Shown: positions 46,312-57,024 of the stretch, piece after piece
Numbering within the stretch: the stretch's first letter is position 1
Layout of the letters: every line of letters starts with the position of its first letter
Source: Bimuria novae-zelandiae CBS 107.79
Taxonomy: Eukaryota; Ascomycota; Dothideomycetes; Pleosporales; Didymosphaeriaceae
Assembly (NCBI GenBank): GCA_010015655.1
Contig: ML976661.1
Coordinates: forward strand, 986,075-1,050,074
Direction of reading: 5' to 3'
DNA length: 64,000 bases
Program-made: the position numbers and the translations under genes
Notes under the pieces: generated by a model
Told to the model about the DNA's origin: nothing
What the model saw: only the letters and a program-made list of their open reading frames with translations
The model's database searches: none

Positions 46312-48861
46312 ATGACTACTTTCCTCAGCGGCTACACCACCCTCGAGTCGCTGCTGCTGTTCCAGTCCCTCCATGCCTACGGTGTGAACCCGCAGGTCTT
46401 CGGCAGCATCTCCGACCTGCTGAAGACCAATCCCGACATTACCTCTGACAGGCGCTTCCAGAGCGGCCGTCTCAGTCCAGATGCATTGCGCAACCTATAC
46501 CTGCAACTCTTGAAGGAGGAGATCAAGGAAGAGCAGGCCCAGGGTCAGGTGGACGGAGACGCGACAAATGGCGACGTCAAGCCCGGCTCGCGCAAGAGGA
46601 AGGCACCCAGTCCGGCGTTACCCACGGTGCAAGAGTCGCTGCAGCACCAGCATCTCATCCCGAAGCTGGTGAACAAGCTGTACAAGCGTTATCGCGAAGG
46701 CGTCATCGAGGCTGTCAGGCAGGAGGAGGGCCGCTATGAGAGACTGCTCGAGGATATAGAGGGTCTGGAGGCAGGGGCTTGGGATGGGCATCTACTTGAG
46801 ATGGCACAGCGCAAAGCTGCGTCGCAAAGCCCCAGCCTGCCCAAGAAGTCGCCTCAGCTGCCGCAGCAGTCGGACGCAAACCGTGCGAATGGCACGCCCA
46901 ACCTCGCGCCCGCGCCTGGTGGCCCCTTCCATCACAATCTTGCACCTGCGAATACTCCGGTGGCCCAGAACGGTCAGAAGCCCGGCCCAAGTGCTTCACC
47001 TCGAAAGAAGCAAGCATCTGCGAAAGAGACGGGCAGGAAATCTATCCATCAATCGCGCTCAGCAGCGAGTCCGACTCCGCAACCTCCTCAGACACCACGG
47101 CCGTTGGCTTCTCATCCCACACCACCAGGACACCCACCCGCGAATGCACCCTGTCCAGGCCACCAATTGGCGAACCAGCCGCCGCATTTGCAGCCACACC
47201 CATCTACTCCAGGAACCTCAGGCCAACATACCCCCTATCAAGGCTTTCCCCAACACCTACAAGGTGGACATGTCCCATATCAGCAGTCCGGTCATCCGTA
47301 CGGACCCAATGGCGCACCACAACTTGCGCCTAGTCCCGGGGGTCAGCCGCCGCAGCATTCTCCCACCCATCAACGTTTCATGGCGTCACAGCAGCCAGGA
47401 ACCCAATCTTCCGGCATACAGACCCCGTCGCAGCAGAGAAGCTATGTACCAATTGCCGGACAGCCTCCCTATCTTCCCCAACATCCACAGCCAGGCCAAC
47501 CCCCGCCGCAAGGTGGCTTTATGCTTCCTCCTTTCCAGGTAGCACCTCAAGATCCTTCGAGATCACAACAACATCCCGCACACCACTCTCAGCAACAGTC
47601 AGTATCGACACCGGCGAGTGGACGGCAACCCTCAGCTAAGGTCACGCCTCATGTCGGTAGGCAAGGCATTCCGCCGATGCATCATTTGAACACTCAGCCA
47701 AGCAACTCCGCCACCCCTGTTAGCATCCAAGCCATCTTGAGTGCGCTCTCAACTCCAAGAACCTCCAAGACGGCCTGGAAGCCCGTGGCTAGGAGCTTAG
47801 GGGCAACACCTGTGTCGCGTCCTAATGTCAGCCCTATCGATGACTTTGAACCGATGCAAAGCCAGCAACGGAGTCCTCCGAAAGCGAAGCCAACTCGCAA
47901 ATCAAGAGCGAAGGGCAAGCCGAAAGAGAAGGAACCGGCGCCTGAACCGGAGCCTCAGGTCGAGTCGGATCAGCAGACCGAGGAGACGGTTCCTGAAATC
48001 GAGATCAGGCAAGGCCGGCCATCGCGGAGGAAAGCTCCTCTCAAACGAGGCAGGCCGGGCAGTATCGCTTCATCTCACGCCGGCACATCGGTCAGAGAAC
48101 GTAGCAGAAGCCATTCCATACTCTCCCACACCGAAACCATCGCCGCCGATACCGAGTCCCAAGCGGGAAGCCGGATCAAGTCGGAAGACGCCGTCGATGA
48201 CGACCTCGCAGCAACCCCTTCGCACATGTCCACCCGTGGCCGCAGCGCCGCCAAAGTGAACAACAAGCGCAAGCGGCCCCTCCGAGAACCGACACCCGAA
48301 GACGACGATCGCGCTGATACCCCCAGTCTCCCCAAGACGGTCATCGCTCCCCGCCACTTCTCCCGCATGTGCGCTCCCCTCATGAATGACATCAGCTCGC
48401 ACCGCCACGCCTCGACCTTCACTACCCCCGTCAAACAAAAAGATGCAGAAGGTTACCTCGACATCATTCGCCGCCCTACCGACCTTAGTACAATCAGAAA
48501 GGCCATCACTGCAGGCGCAAAACAAGTCGCTGCCGCCGCCGCGGGGGATACCCCGTCCGGTAGTCCCGGCGGGGCGGGCGGCGTCGTCGAGCTCCCGCTC
48601 ACGCCGGACAATGTGCCGCCCAAGGCGATTGTCAATTCGAGCCAGCTGGAGAAGGAGCTGATGCGCATGTTTGTCAACGCCGTCATGTTTAATGCGGGCG
48701 AGGAGGGAGTGGTAGAGGATGCGAGGGAAATGGGGGAGGCGGTGCAAAGGAGTGTGGGGAGTTGGCGGAGTGTAGAGACGAGGGGACAGAGGGAGGTCGA
48801 GGAGACGCCTGAGGTGGGCGAGGAGGACGGGCCGGCGGAGAGGAAGAGGAGGAAGGTTTGA
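46312..48861 (+). CDS. BRD8/Bdc1-like bromodomain protein (NuA4 subunit)
   Basis: Predicted 849 aa, single exon, chosen from the first in-frame ATG (MTTFLSGYTTLESLLLF); the open frame extends 90 codons upstream without an ATG. N-terminal helical domain (about 8-70: TLESLLLFQSLHAYGVNP, LSPDALRNLYLQLLKEE) and a second conserved block (about 117-159: RYREGVIEAVRQEEGRYERL). A long Pro/Gln-rich disordered region follows (about 165-520). Basic, AT-hook-like KRGRPG sits at about 577. A C-terminal bromodomain spans about 680-800, with IIRRPTDLSTIRKAI and the acetyl-lysine-pocket pattern NAVMFN (N794). A 45-residue Gly/Ala-rich insertion interrupts the helices between these. The architecture matches fungal relatives of BRD8/fission yeast Bdc1, a NuA4 acetyltransferase component acting in the nucleus. 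Family assignment is an inference from motifs. Confidence 0.82.
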   Translation: MTTFLSGYTTLESLLLFQSLHAYGVNPQVFGSISDLLKTNPDITSDRRFQSGRLSPDALRNLYLQLLKEEIKEEQAQGQVDGDATNGDVKPGSRKRKAPSPALPTVQESLQHQHLIPKLVNKLYKRYREGVIEAVRQEEGRYERLLEDIEGLEAGAWDGHLLEMAQRKAASQSPSLPKKSPQLPQQSDANRANGTPNLAPAPGGPFHHNLAPANTPVAQNGQKPGPSASPRKKQASAKETGRKSIHQSRSAASPTPQPPQTPRPLASHPTPPGHPPANAPCPGHQLANQPPHLQPHPSTPGTSGQHTPYQGFPQHLQGGHVPYQQSGHPYGPNGAPQLAPSPGGQPPQHSPTHQRFMASQQPGTQSSGIQTPSQQRSYVPIAGQPPYLPQHPQPGQPPPQGGFMLPPFQVAPQDPSRSQQHPAHHSQQQSVSTPASGRQPSAKVTPHVGRQGIPPMHHLNTQPSNSATPVSIQAILSALSTPRTSKTAWKPVARSLGATPVSRPNVSPIDDFEPMQSQQRSPPKAKPTRKSRAKGKPKEKEPAPEPEPQVESDQQTEETVPEIEIRQGRPSRRKAPLKRGRPGSIASSHAGTSVRERSRSHSILSHTETIAADTESQAGSRIKSEDAVDDDLAATPSHMSTRGRSAAKVNNKRKRPLREPTPEDDDRADTPSLPKTVIAPRHFSRMCAPLMNDISSHRHASTFTTPVKQKDAEGYLDIIRRPTDLSTIRKAITAGAKQVAAAAAGDTPSGSPGGAGGVVELPLTPDNVPPKAIVNSSQLEKELMRMFVNAVMFNAGEEGVVEDAREMGEAVQRSVGSWRSVETRGQREVEETPEVGEEDGPAERKRRKV

Positions 48862-49425
48862 GGAAGCGATTGAGTGAGGAGAGAGTACCACGCGGATGAT
48901 GGGTGCGCTGTAAAGTTGCAGTTGCATTCTCAGCGCACGATGAACGAGGTCGTCCGCGGATTGGTGCGCGCAACCATCCAGAGATAGAAGGAGCCATGTC
49001 CATGCATGCATGCATTGATACCATACCATACCATTTCCGCCTTCCCCTACTTTCTTCTCCTCTCGTGCTCGCATCCGAGTTGTTTTTGCGAGGTGCGGCG
49101 TGTACAGCGTTTACACGCCCCTCCAGTAATTATTCTCATCTCGCTCTCGTGCTCACACCCAACGTCCAAATTACAGTCTTCCGGAAGTGACGGGCGGCGT
49201 GTACGGCGTCTACATCCCCTCTCCACATGTACATGCACGTGCACATGCAGGTTTGCAAACCCCTCCCCTCCCTCACGAGCTGCACCCGCCACCGCACCCG
49301 CCACCGCGCTCGCGTCTGCTCACCCCACCCCATTGCGATCGCGATCAATCATATCCTTTCTTTTTTTAACGCGTGTCTCCGCTTCTCCTCACATCCCGAT
49401 CTATCTTAGGGTATCGCCGCGGAAA
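48862..49425. other. 3' flank of the bromodomain gene
   Basis: No further gene. A CA/TG-rich patch (49205-49260) and purine/pyrimidine-skewed stretches. Frames here on both strands are short and overlapping. Confidence 0.5.
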
Positions 49426-49691
49426 CGCGGAACGTCTTCCCCGCGAAGCGGGAGTTTGCGCTCGCTTGGCGGGGTATGCGGCTGAGGCTGAAGCTACGGG
49501 AAGAGGAATTAGGGTTAGTTTTTAGCTAGGGAAGGAATACTAACCGCGGAACGTCTTCCCCGTGAAGCGAAAGTTTGCGCTCGCTTGGCGGGGAGGCGTT
49601 CCGGAGGCTAAACTTTGTAGGCTGTGGGTGTGCGGCTGAGGCTGAGGCTGCGGGGAAGAGGGATTAGGGTTGGGTTTTAGATGGGGAAGGA
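49426..49691. repeat. Two direct GC-rich repeats with TTAGGG-like core
   Basis: Copies at 49426-49537 and 49545-49691. Both start CGCGGAACGTCTTCCCCG, share TTTGCGCTCGCTTGGCGGGG and TGCGGCTGAGGCTGA, then ATTAGGGTT, and end GGGAAGGA. The second has a ~33-bp insertion. Lies at the right edge of the gene island. Confidence 0.8.
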
Positions 49692-49975
49692 AAACTACAC
49701 AGTGGAAGACTCCAGGGTGGAGAGGAGGTAGAAAGTGTGAGTTTGAGTGGGCAAATAATTTTCACGATGTTCGGAGCTCCTAGTTAATAACAACAGTTTG
49801 CCTTGTTGGTGTTGATATTCATGGGGAAGCAAAGCCACAGATTTATGTTACCGTGCCTTGGCAGCTGATGCACGCCGTTAGCTGGTGCACGCGCACTAAT
49901 ACAGCGCCCTAACTTCAACACGAGATATCTCCACTTATATAGATCTAATCAGGGCTGTGATTAAAGCAAATAAAT
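49692..49975. other. Right margin of the gene island
   Basis: Balanced composition without a gene; changes to AT-rich RIP-type sequence at about 49,975. Confidence 0.5.
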
Positions 49976-50927
49976 CGCGTAAACTAAAAAATGACTTTTT
50001 ATATCAAGACTTAACTATAATGTGTAGTATTAGTTAATTTATACTAAGCTGTTAGTATAGTCGCGTTACCTAGTTACGTGTAATATAATATAATAATCTT
50101 TAGAATCTTAGCTAATAAGAAGAAGCATAGCTTTTATAATATATTAAATATTTTACTAAACGTGGCCTTTCTACTATATAGTAAATACTATAAAGCTTTA
50201 CCTCTATAATAGCTAAAAAGAAGGTTAGCTTATTATAGGTTAACTTGTTATTAGGCATTACGCTAAATTTTTAATTCTATAATTAATAGCTAACGTGGTT
50301 TACGGTCGAGCTAATGACTCTACTAAGATCCTATTAAAATTTATATTTTACATAATTGTACAAAACGTACATAAATAGTTAATAAAAATTATAATAGACT
50401 TACTGATTTAGAATTAGTGTTCACTTTTTTTATATATACGTAAGCTATGCCTGGCCTCGCTATCGCGCTTAGAGTATTATTAAGTAAACTTACTTTTAAT
50501 AGCGTGCACCTTTCTGTATAGTTATGTTTTTACTATGCGTCCTAAACTTCTTTGGAGTAATTAATTATAGGTCCTCTTTAACTATTAAAACCAATGTATA
50601 CTCAACTCGCTTTCTTTTATATAGTTTATATTATATAGCGGCTTTATTAGTAGCTTAAAGTTTAGTTATCTGCTTTTACGCTAATACTTATTTCGGCACT
50701 AGTTAAGGAATCTATTTAGACGTTTTTCCTTAAAGGTATATAGGAGTGCGTAAATTAGAATATAGCCCAGAATACAGTAAGTGCCAATAGGCCTAGTATA
50801 AAAGGATGCTAAGAAGGTACTAAACTATATAAAAAATACTTTATGTAGAAAAACTTAGTAAATATTGTTCTAAAAAGCTAAGTACTTGGAAGCGAAGGAG
50901 TTAATTAATAAACTAAAGGGCAAATCT
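49976..50927. other. AT-rich degraded repeat DNA
   Basis: No identifiable domain. A TIR-like piece (TAACGTGGTTTACGGTCGAG, 50291-50310) resembles the ends of the Fot1/pogo elements of this window, but I cannot find its partner. Confidence 0.4.
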
Positions 50928-51168
50928 TGTCACGGTACCTCTAGTATTCATAACACCTTGGCTGTGCCGTTGCCTAGCACTCGCGCTAGCACTAGCACCA
51001 GCTTCGTGCACTATACGTTCCACCTATAGCCCCTATAGTATAGCTTATTCCTGTCGATAGATTTGCTCCCTAGCTATCCTTTCGTATCCACCTAAGTATG
51101 TACACAGTAGCTTAGTTAATCCAGCTCCTTAGAGTCTTGGTTTCAGCGATGTATAGCCTCTTGTGACA
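50928..51168. repeat. Probable solo LTR, 241 bp
   Basis: Begins TGTCACGG and ends TTGTGACA. Balanced composition inside AT-rich DNA. Flanking pentamers are AATCT (left) and GGTCT (right), which differ by two G-to-A-type changes, compatible with a RIP-mutated duplication but not proof. Confidence 0.55.
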
Positions 51169-52400
51169 GGTCTAATAAGTATACCCTAATAAAAAGAATA
51201 TATAATAGAACTAATAAGGGTCTAATATAAAAGGGTATAAAAATAATACTAAAGTCTAAATGAAATCTAAATTAGGTTAGTGTTAGGAAAACAGGTTAAG
51301 TTACGTAATTTTATAAGTTAGTAACTTAATACTTGCGTTGTATTACTACACCACTTTTTATTTATTAATAGTTCCTTATCTACATTATGTCTTCTATTCT
51401 TTATAATTATGCCTACGCTATTTATGTTATCGTAATTGCGTAATTATCTTATAGTTAATAATGAGCTACGTTATTTACGTTAGAGCATAGGCGAGCGTAA
51501 TCTAGTACGCTATTAGTTATATGTCTTTACTTTTAATTAGTAGTTTACTGGCACAATATCATCACCGAGCTTACACACTATCTTTGGATCTGGAGATAAC
51601 CGAACGAACACTTTTATACATGCAGAACGTGATTAAATTATTAAATACAAGGCATCCTACGCAACGACTTTATCAACGCCATTTATACTCATTGTATTAG
51701 CTTTTAACCAATCTGCGACCCACTCGTGTCACACTACTTCCTTTGTGCGCTTCGCTTTTCCTTTTGGTCTAGAGCTTCCTTACAGCGAGCTTCCTGCGCG
51801 CGGAAACGGTATACGCATATAGTGCATCCTTAAAAGCGAAAAGGAACGCAGCCGTGATAACGATTTGCGTGACCTTTGGCCTAATGCCCAGTATAATAAT
51901 ACAAAGTAAAAGAGGCGCGATAGCGTGGGTATTTTAGGAGCCATTACTATTAGATTAAAAAGGCTACATTAGATTTTTTTGCTCTATTATCTCTTGACTC
52001 TAGTTTATTCGCACCTCTATTATAAGTAATTCTTAAAATTAGTTAGGACCCATCTATGAATATTAGCTAATTATTTTAGTAGAATCTCAACCTTAAATTA
52101 CTCTAAGTAGATAAGAATTTTGTTAAAGGCAAGATAAAAGCGTTACCTAAGCATATAAGTACCCGCTTATAGCCTATATGCGCCTATAGATAGTATATAG
52201 CGCTAATATAGCGTACTTAATTACTAACTAGTTATTCTAAGAGGCTAAGCATAAGGCGAATGTCATGTCATTCTAACTAATACTAATCTTAAGAACTATT
52301 AAGGTCTAATTTTAGCGCTTAGTGGAGATAAAGTGCTTATCTAAATAAATATTTTACTAAAGATTAACTACTTCTTAGCTCTACGATGTGTAGTAGCGGG
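51169..52400. other. AT-rich DNA with one balanced patch
   Basis: About 51545-51900 has near-normal composition and starts and ends with TACTGG.../...CCCAGTA, perhaps a small element, but no duplication is clear. The rest is RIP-type sequence without recognisable coding. Confidence 0.35.
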
Positions 52401-55400
52401 TAGTAATTCTTATTCGTTATATTATTAATTTTTTTGATGGTCTACAGAGGGCTACAGTGTTCTATTCTTTAAAGTAATATATATAAATGGACTAGCTTCT
52501 AGTAACTTTAATAATTTAATATATTCTTTTTTAAGGTTTACCTTAATAAATTCGTTCGCTCACTGGAGTTTCTTTTTAGTCTTACTATATAATAGTTTAA
52601 AGAGTGGCGTCATCCCTTCTTCTAGGATAATTATATAATTTCAGGGTATATATTCTAGAAGATTTGCTTTTCTATTTTATGTAGTATTCTAGAATTTATA
52701 GTTTATACTATTATCTATCTTTTTACGCGTTATAATCTAGTGGTTCCTGCTAGCATCTGCTAAGGTTATTACCTTATTTTTAAATATTTATTATAATGCT
52801 ATATTATTAACAGCATTCTTATTTACTATTAAACACTATTAATATATAGACTTTTCTTGCAGTACACGGCTGCAGCGCTTAATTAATTATAGGATTATAA
52901 TTCCTTACCTAGGATAGTCCTAGTATTATTATAACTAGCTTTCTTAAGAACTTTAATGACAATTGTCTCCTAGTGTGCATGGATCTTAAGTGTTATCTTA
53001 ACCTTATATAGCGTAAGCTATAACCTTTCTACGCTTATAGAGTCCTACTTTATCAAGTGTGTCTCGTAATACATAACTCTACTATACTCCTAAATCTAGC
53101 ATGATCTTTATTTATATTCTATTAATCGCATTATACCCTTTAAAGACGTCTGTTTGTCTAAGTCCAGATCTAAATGAGATATCTTCTTAGTGGTTTTATT
53201 GACCTAAGGTGGCCTTTCTACTTTTTATCTTTGGCTTATCTTAAGTCCTTTGCGGGGATACTTTGTTGTACTTATTCTTAGTTTTTATTTTAATTCTTAG
53301 GAATATTATACTCTTAGGTAGTTAACTAAATCTGTGTCTTACATTCTAGTCTGTGGGATTACTATAGTAAGCGTGTAAATGCATTTATTAAATCCCTATT
53401 ATATATTCTCTGTTTACTAATATTAATGAAGACTAGTTTATAATTAAATTAAATTATAGAAATTACCTTATCTTATGCTTCTGTAGTAGATAAAGACTAC
53501 AGTATAATATAGGATAATTAAACTATTCTTATTAGTAGTATTATTGTTAATTAGAAATATTTATATTATTTAACTAAGTAATTAATAATATATTAGTGTT
53601 TTCTACATAACGTCTATTTAAGGGTTCTATTAATAGGGTTACATTAGTTTTGGTTATACGTTAGTTTATAGTTTAGATTTTTAATTAGATAGATATTCTT
53701 AGAGTTTTAGTAGTAATAAAAGTAGTTATCCTACTAATAATTGTTTTTGCTAATTAGATCAGTCCGCTTAGAATTGTATATAGCCATTATGTATTATTTA
53801 TTACCTTGCTTTATTACTAGATAGCTAAGGTTTTCTTTTTATAGTTAGTACTATTCTAAGAAGCTAAACATATTCATTATTTTATTATCTATTGGTTTGT
53901 TTCTGTTAGGATCTAGTATAGAAAATTACTAAACTAGCTTAGTATTGTAATGAGGTAAGCGCCCTGCTTACTAAGCCAATACTATGTGACTTCCTCACCT
54001 GCACCAAAAGGTACGCACGAGAATACTTAAGCCAAGTATTACTCGTATAGTATAATATATATAGGATATGCTAGGGTCAGCCACTAGCGCTAGTGTTTGA
54101 TCCTAGCCTAGCCGGAACCTCTATAAGCGAGAGAAGGCCACGTGTTCGACCGTGCCTACCTCGTTACAAGTATCTCTTATATCTAATCTGTTTTTAGTAT
54201 TCTTTTAAACTTTAAGTAAGGTAAGTCTAATTGCTCCGAGTTTTTATCTTAGATATTAAATTATTTAGTAGTAGCCACTGCCTACTACTTATTATTCATT
54301 ATCTCTGTACTATTAATGGCTAGTACGTTTAACTATCTAATAACCTTATTCTTCGATAGTTTCCGGCTATATGGCCTAGTGTATTATATATAAAGCAGGT
54401 ACGCGTCTCGGTTCCCCGTTTACGGCATATATTTAAGAGATATTTTAAATGAAACTGGAGAGAGCCATTTTCCTTTTTTTTTTTGGCTATTAAAGTAATT
54501 TTACCTTATAAGTTAGTAGCTAAAAGAGCTGCGTTATTAACGTTAAAGTGCTTTAAGTAGCGCCCTATAGATAATAGGTACCTAACGTCTAAAGCTAGTA
54601 TAGTTTAAGTTTTTATAAAGCTTTTCTTATAGCGCAAACTGTTTCTTATTAATCTAAATAATTTCTTTATATAAGTTCTTAAGCGTTTTGACCTTTATAC
54701 TATTACGTAGGAGTTCCTTACCTACGTTACATTTAAGTTCTTATTTATACATTATCTTAAGAAATTATTTTTCTAGTTAAGTTACACAGCGTACTAACGG
54801 AATTTAACTATATACTTAATCGTGGATTATTATTATTAGATACTCTAGATACGTCATTTCGCTATAGCTCTCTTATTCGTAATTCTAAATATTTATTTAA
54901 GATATCTTTTAAAGTTAGCGTAGTTCTTAATACCGTTAATAGCGTTATTATTACTGTTAATATAGTTTTTATTCTTAGTATCGTGATCTATGTTTGAGTT
55001 CTTAGTTAAGTAGTAATAGATCTATTCCTCGGCTATTCCATATATTTAAATATTACTACGAGTATCATTTTTTTCTTATCTTTTAAATCTTAGTTTGAGT
55101 AAAAAAGTCTAGGTCTACCTATAGAAGCCAGGTGCTAAGGAGATTATCGTTACTATTATATAGATTTGGTTTATACGTATTACTCTTAGTAGTTTTTATT
55201 AGGGTAACACTGGCGTTGTCTAAAGTTATAAAAGAAGTAAAAGTCCTAATAGTGCTTATATTAAGAATGTTTAAGATATTAACCCCTTTTAGATAGACAT
55301 TCCTAAAGTGATAAGGGTTAGTTCTTGGGTAGGAGTATAATTAGGCAAGATAAAAGTATTAATAGCTTACGCGTATTAGTAGATATATCATTATAAAACT

Positions 55401-55640
55401 AAAGAAGCGTTATAATTAAGTTAATAAGAGCCTAAGGAAAATTTAAGCAATTCATAATTAAAAAGATTAAATATAAAAGTAAAAGTATACTATTACGTTT
55501 TTATATATATGTATATTCCTAGAATCCTAGAACAAGTAACTTATTACGTAAATCGTAACTAAGTTAGGAGTCTTAACTAGGGGGTATAGATAAGTACCGA
55601 TATCCCGCCTCTCATTACATTAAATCTTAATACTACGTAT
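52400..55640 (-). mobile_element. Ty3/gypsy relic related to the 23557 element
   Basis: Minus-strand gag-pol remnant, more decayed than 23557-30321 but alignable by eye. For example, 52540-52680 parallels 27220-27350 (reverse transcriptase N-terminal side), 53000-53200 parallels the protease region, and 55265-55350 parallels the gag start and LTR start near 29835-29900. A solo LTR (53946-54168) is inserted. The reverse transcriptase catalytic part is absent on the left, so the element is truncated. Confidence 0.65.
53946..54168. repeat. Solo LTR, 223 bp, TSD AGTAT
   Basis: Ends TGTAATGAGG and CCTCGTTACA are near-perfect inverted repeats. A perfect 5-bp duplication AGTAT lies at 53941-53945 and 54169-54173. 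Little RIP inside a heavily RIP'd gypsy relic. Confidence 0.88.
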
Positions 55641-55689
55641 CTACTATAATGACTGGAAGATCAACTAGTATATAATAATAAAATATTAG

Positions 55690-56290
55690 TAGTAATAAGA
55701 CTTACACTATTCTACGCAACCTATAAATGACATCTATATTTTTAATAAACTATTTTCTATAATAATTACGATAGAAGAAGCCATTAACATAGTAGAAATA
55801 ATAAAGAGAATATACAAACAGTTCTTGACAAGCTCTTCAGAAAGCTTAATAGTAAGTTATTTCCTATACTAATTAAAAATAAAATCGGTACCTTAGCTAA
55901 AGAAGGGGGATAAAGTATGTTTACTTATAAAGAAATTATAAACCTAAAATAAGGAGAATTGGAAATTCGATTATATTAAAGTTTGGTTATTTTTTCGTCC
56001 TAATAAATATTACTAATTCACTACTAATTTGAACTACTACTAAATACTAAGACATATACCTAGATTTCTATATAGACTAATTCGAACTAGCGGACCCGAA
56101 GCACTAGTTAAGACTATCGTTATTATTAACTAGAAGAAGAAGAAATTTTTAAAATTAAATAAAAACTATAATATAAAAATTATTCAAGCATGTATCTTAT
56201 TAAAGAAATAGGATGCTTATATTGTAAAGCTATATAGAGACTATTAACAGATAATAAAATTGTATTATAATTAATATATTTTAAACTGAA
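55690..56290 (+). pseudogene. Ty3/gypsy integrase C-terminal relic
   Basis: On the plus strand near 55905-56110, a frame reads KEGDKVCLLIKKL and then HIPRFLYRL-RTSGPEALVKTIVIIN, matching the integrase C-terminal part seen at 24,930-24,780 of the complete element. Opposite in orientation to the adjacent relic, so from a second, inverted copy. Confidence 0.55.
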
Positions 56291-57024
56291 AACAGACTTG
56301 GCCATAAGTTTAGTTCATAGATCTAACGTAGTCTATTAAGTAGGCACATACCCGCCTATAGTATTTATTATAAAGAAGTTAAAAGTAAAATGTAAAATCT
56401 TCTTACACGTATACTCTTTAGCCTAAATCAATATTTTTTTATTCTATAGTAAATAAAGAATTATAATAAATAATTGTTTTTTATCTTTAAAACATTTTTT
56501 CTATACCGTTTACGAGTTTTATCCTAGGACGACAAGGAGATATTAACGCATACATAACCAAGACGCACATACTTAGTATATTTTAAACTAGAATTAGGCA
56601 TAACGCAACACATTTAAACTTCATATTTATAATTAAAATAAGCATACTTTGCGTTAAAGTTAGCCTAAAGAACTTTATTACATAACTAAAGTTTATAAGT
56701 AGTAGAGTTAGCAGGCATAATAATCTACACAGTTATGAATATAAGAGTAGGATTACGCTTATATAATAGCAGTAAAACTAAATACGTAATATAAGGACAA
56801 ATCGCAAAAGAAAAGAGATAGTATTAAATCTAAAATTTTAAAAAGAGGCTACACTAGTTTAATATGTATCAACTGAATTGTTTGCCCAGAATAATACATA
56901 ACTAGTATCTCCGCCACAGGATATTAAGATACGGAACTAGTTTTTGAAATAGCGCCCTATTTATAAGCGCTTACTAGCGAGCACTTATAAGAAAGTGCTT
57001 GTAAGTAAGCAGGAATAACTTAAG
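56291..57024. other. AT-rich remnant, nothing identifiable
   Basis: RIP-type sequence, possibly the 3' part of the gypsy relic. No LTR boundary found. Confidence 0.4.

Noticed and set aside
48070..49074. 334-codon ORF on the minus strand
   Set aside because: Antisense to the 3' half of the bromodomain gene; a shadow of its GC-rich codon pattern.
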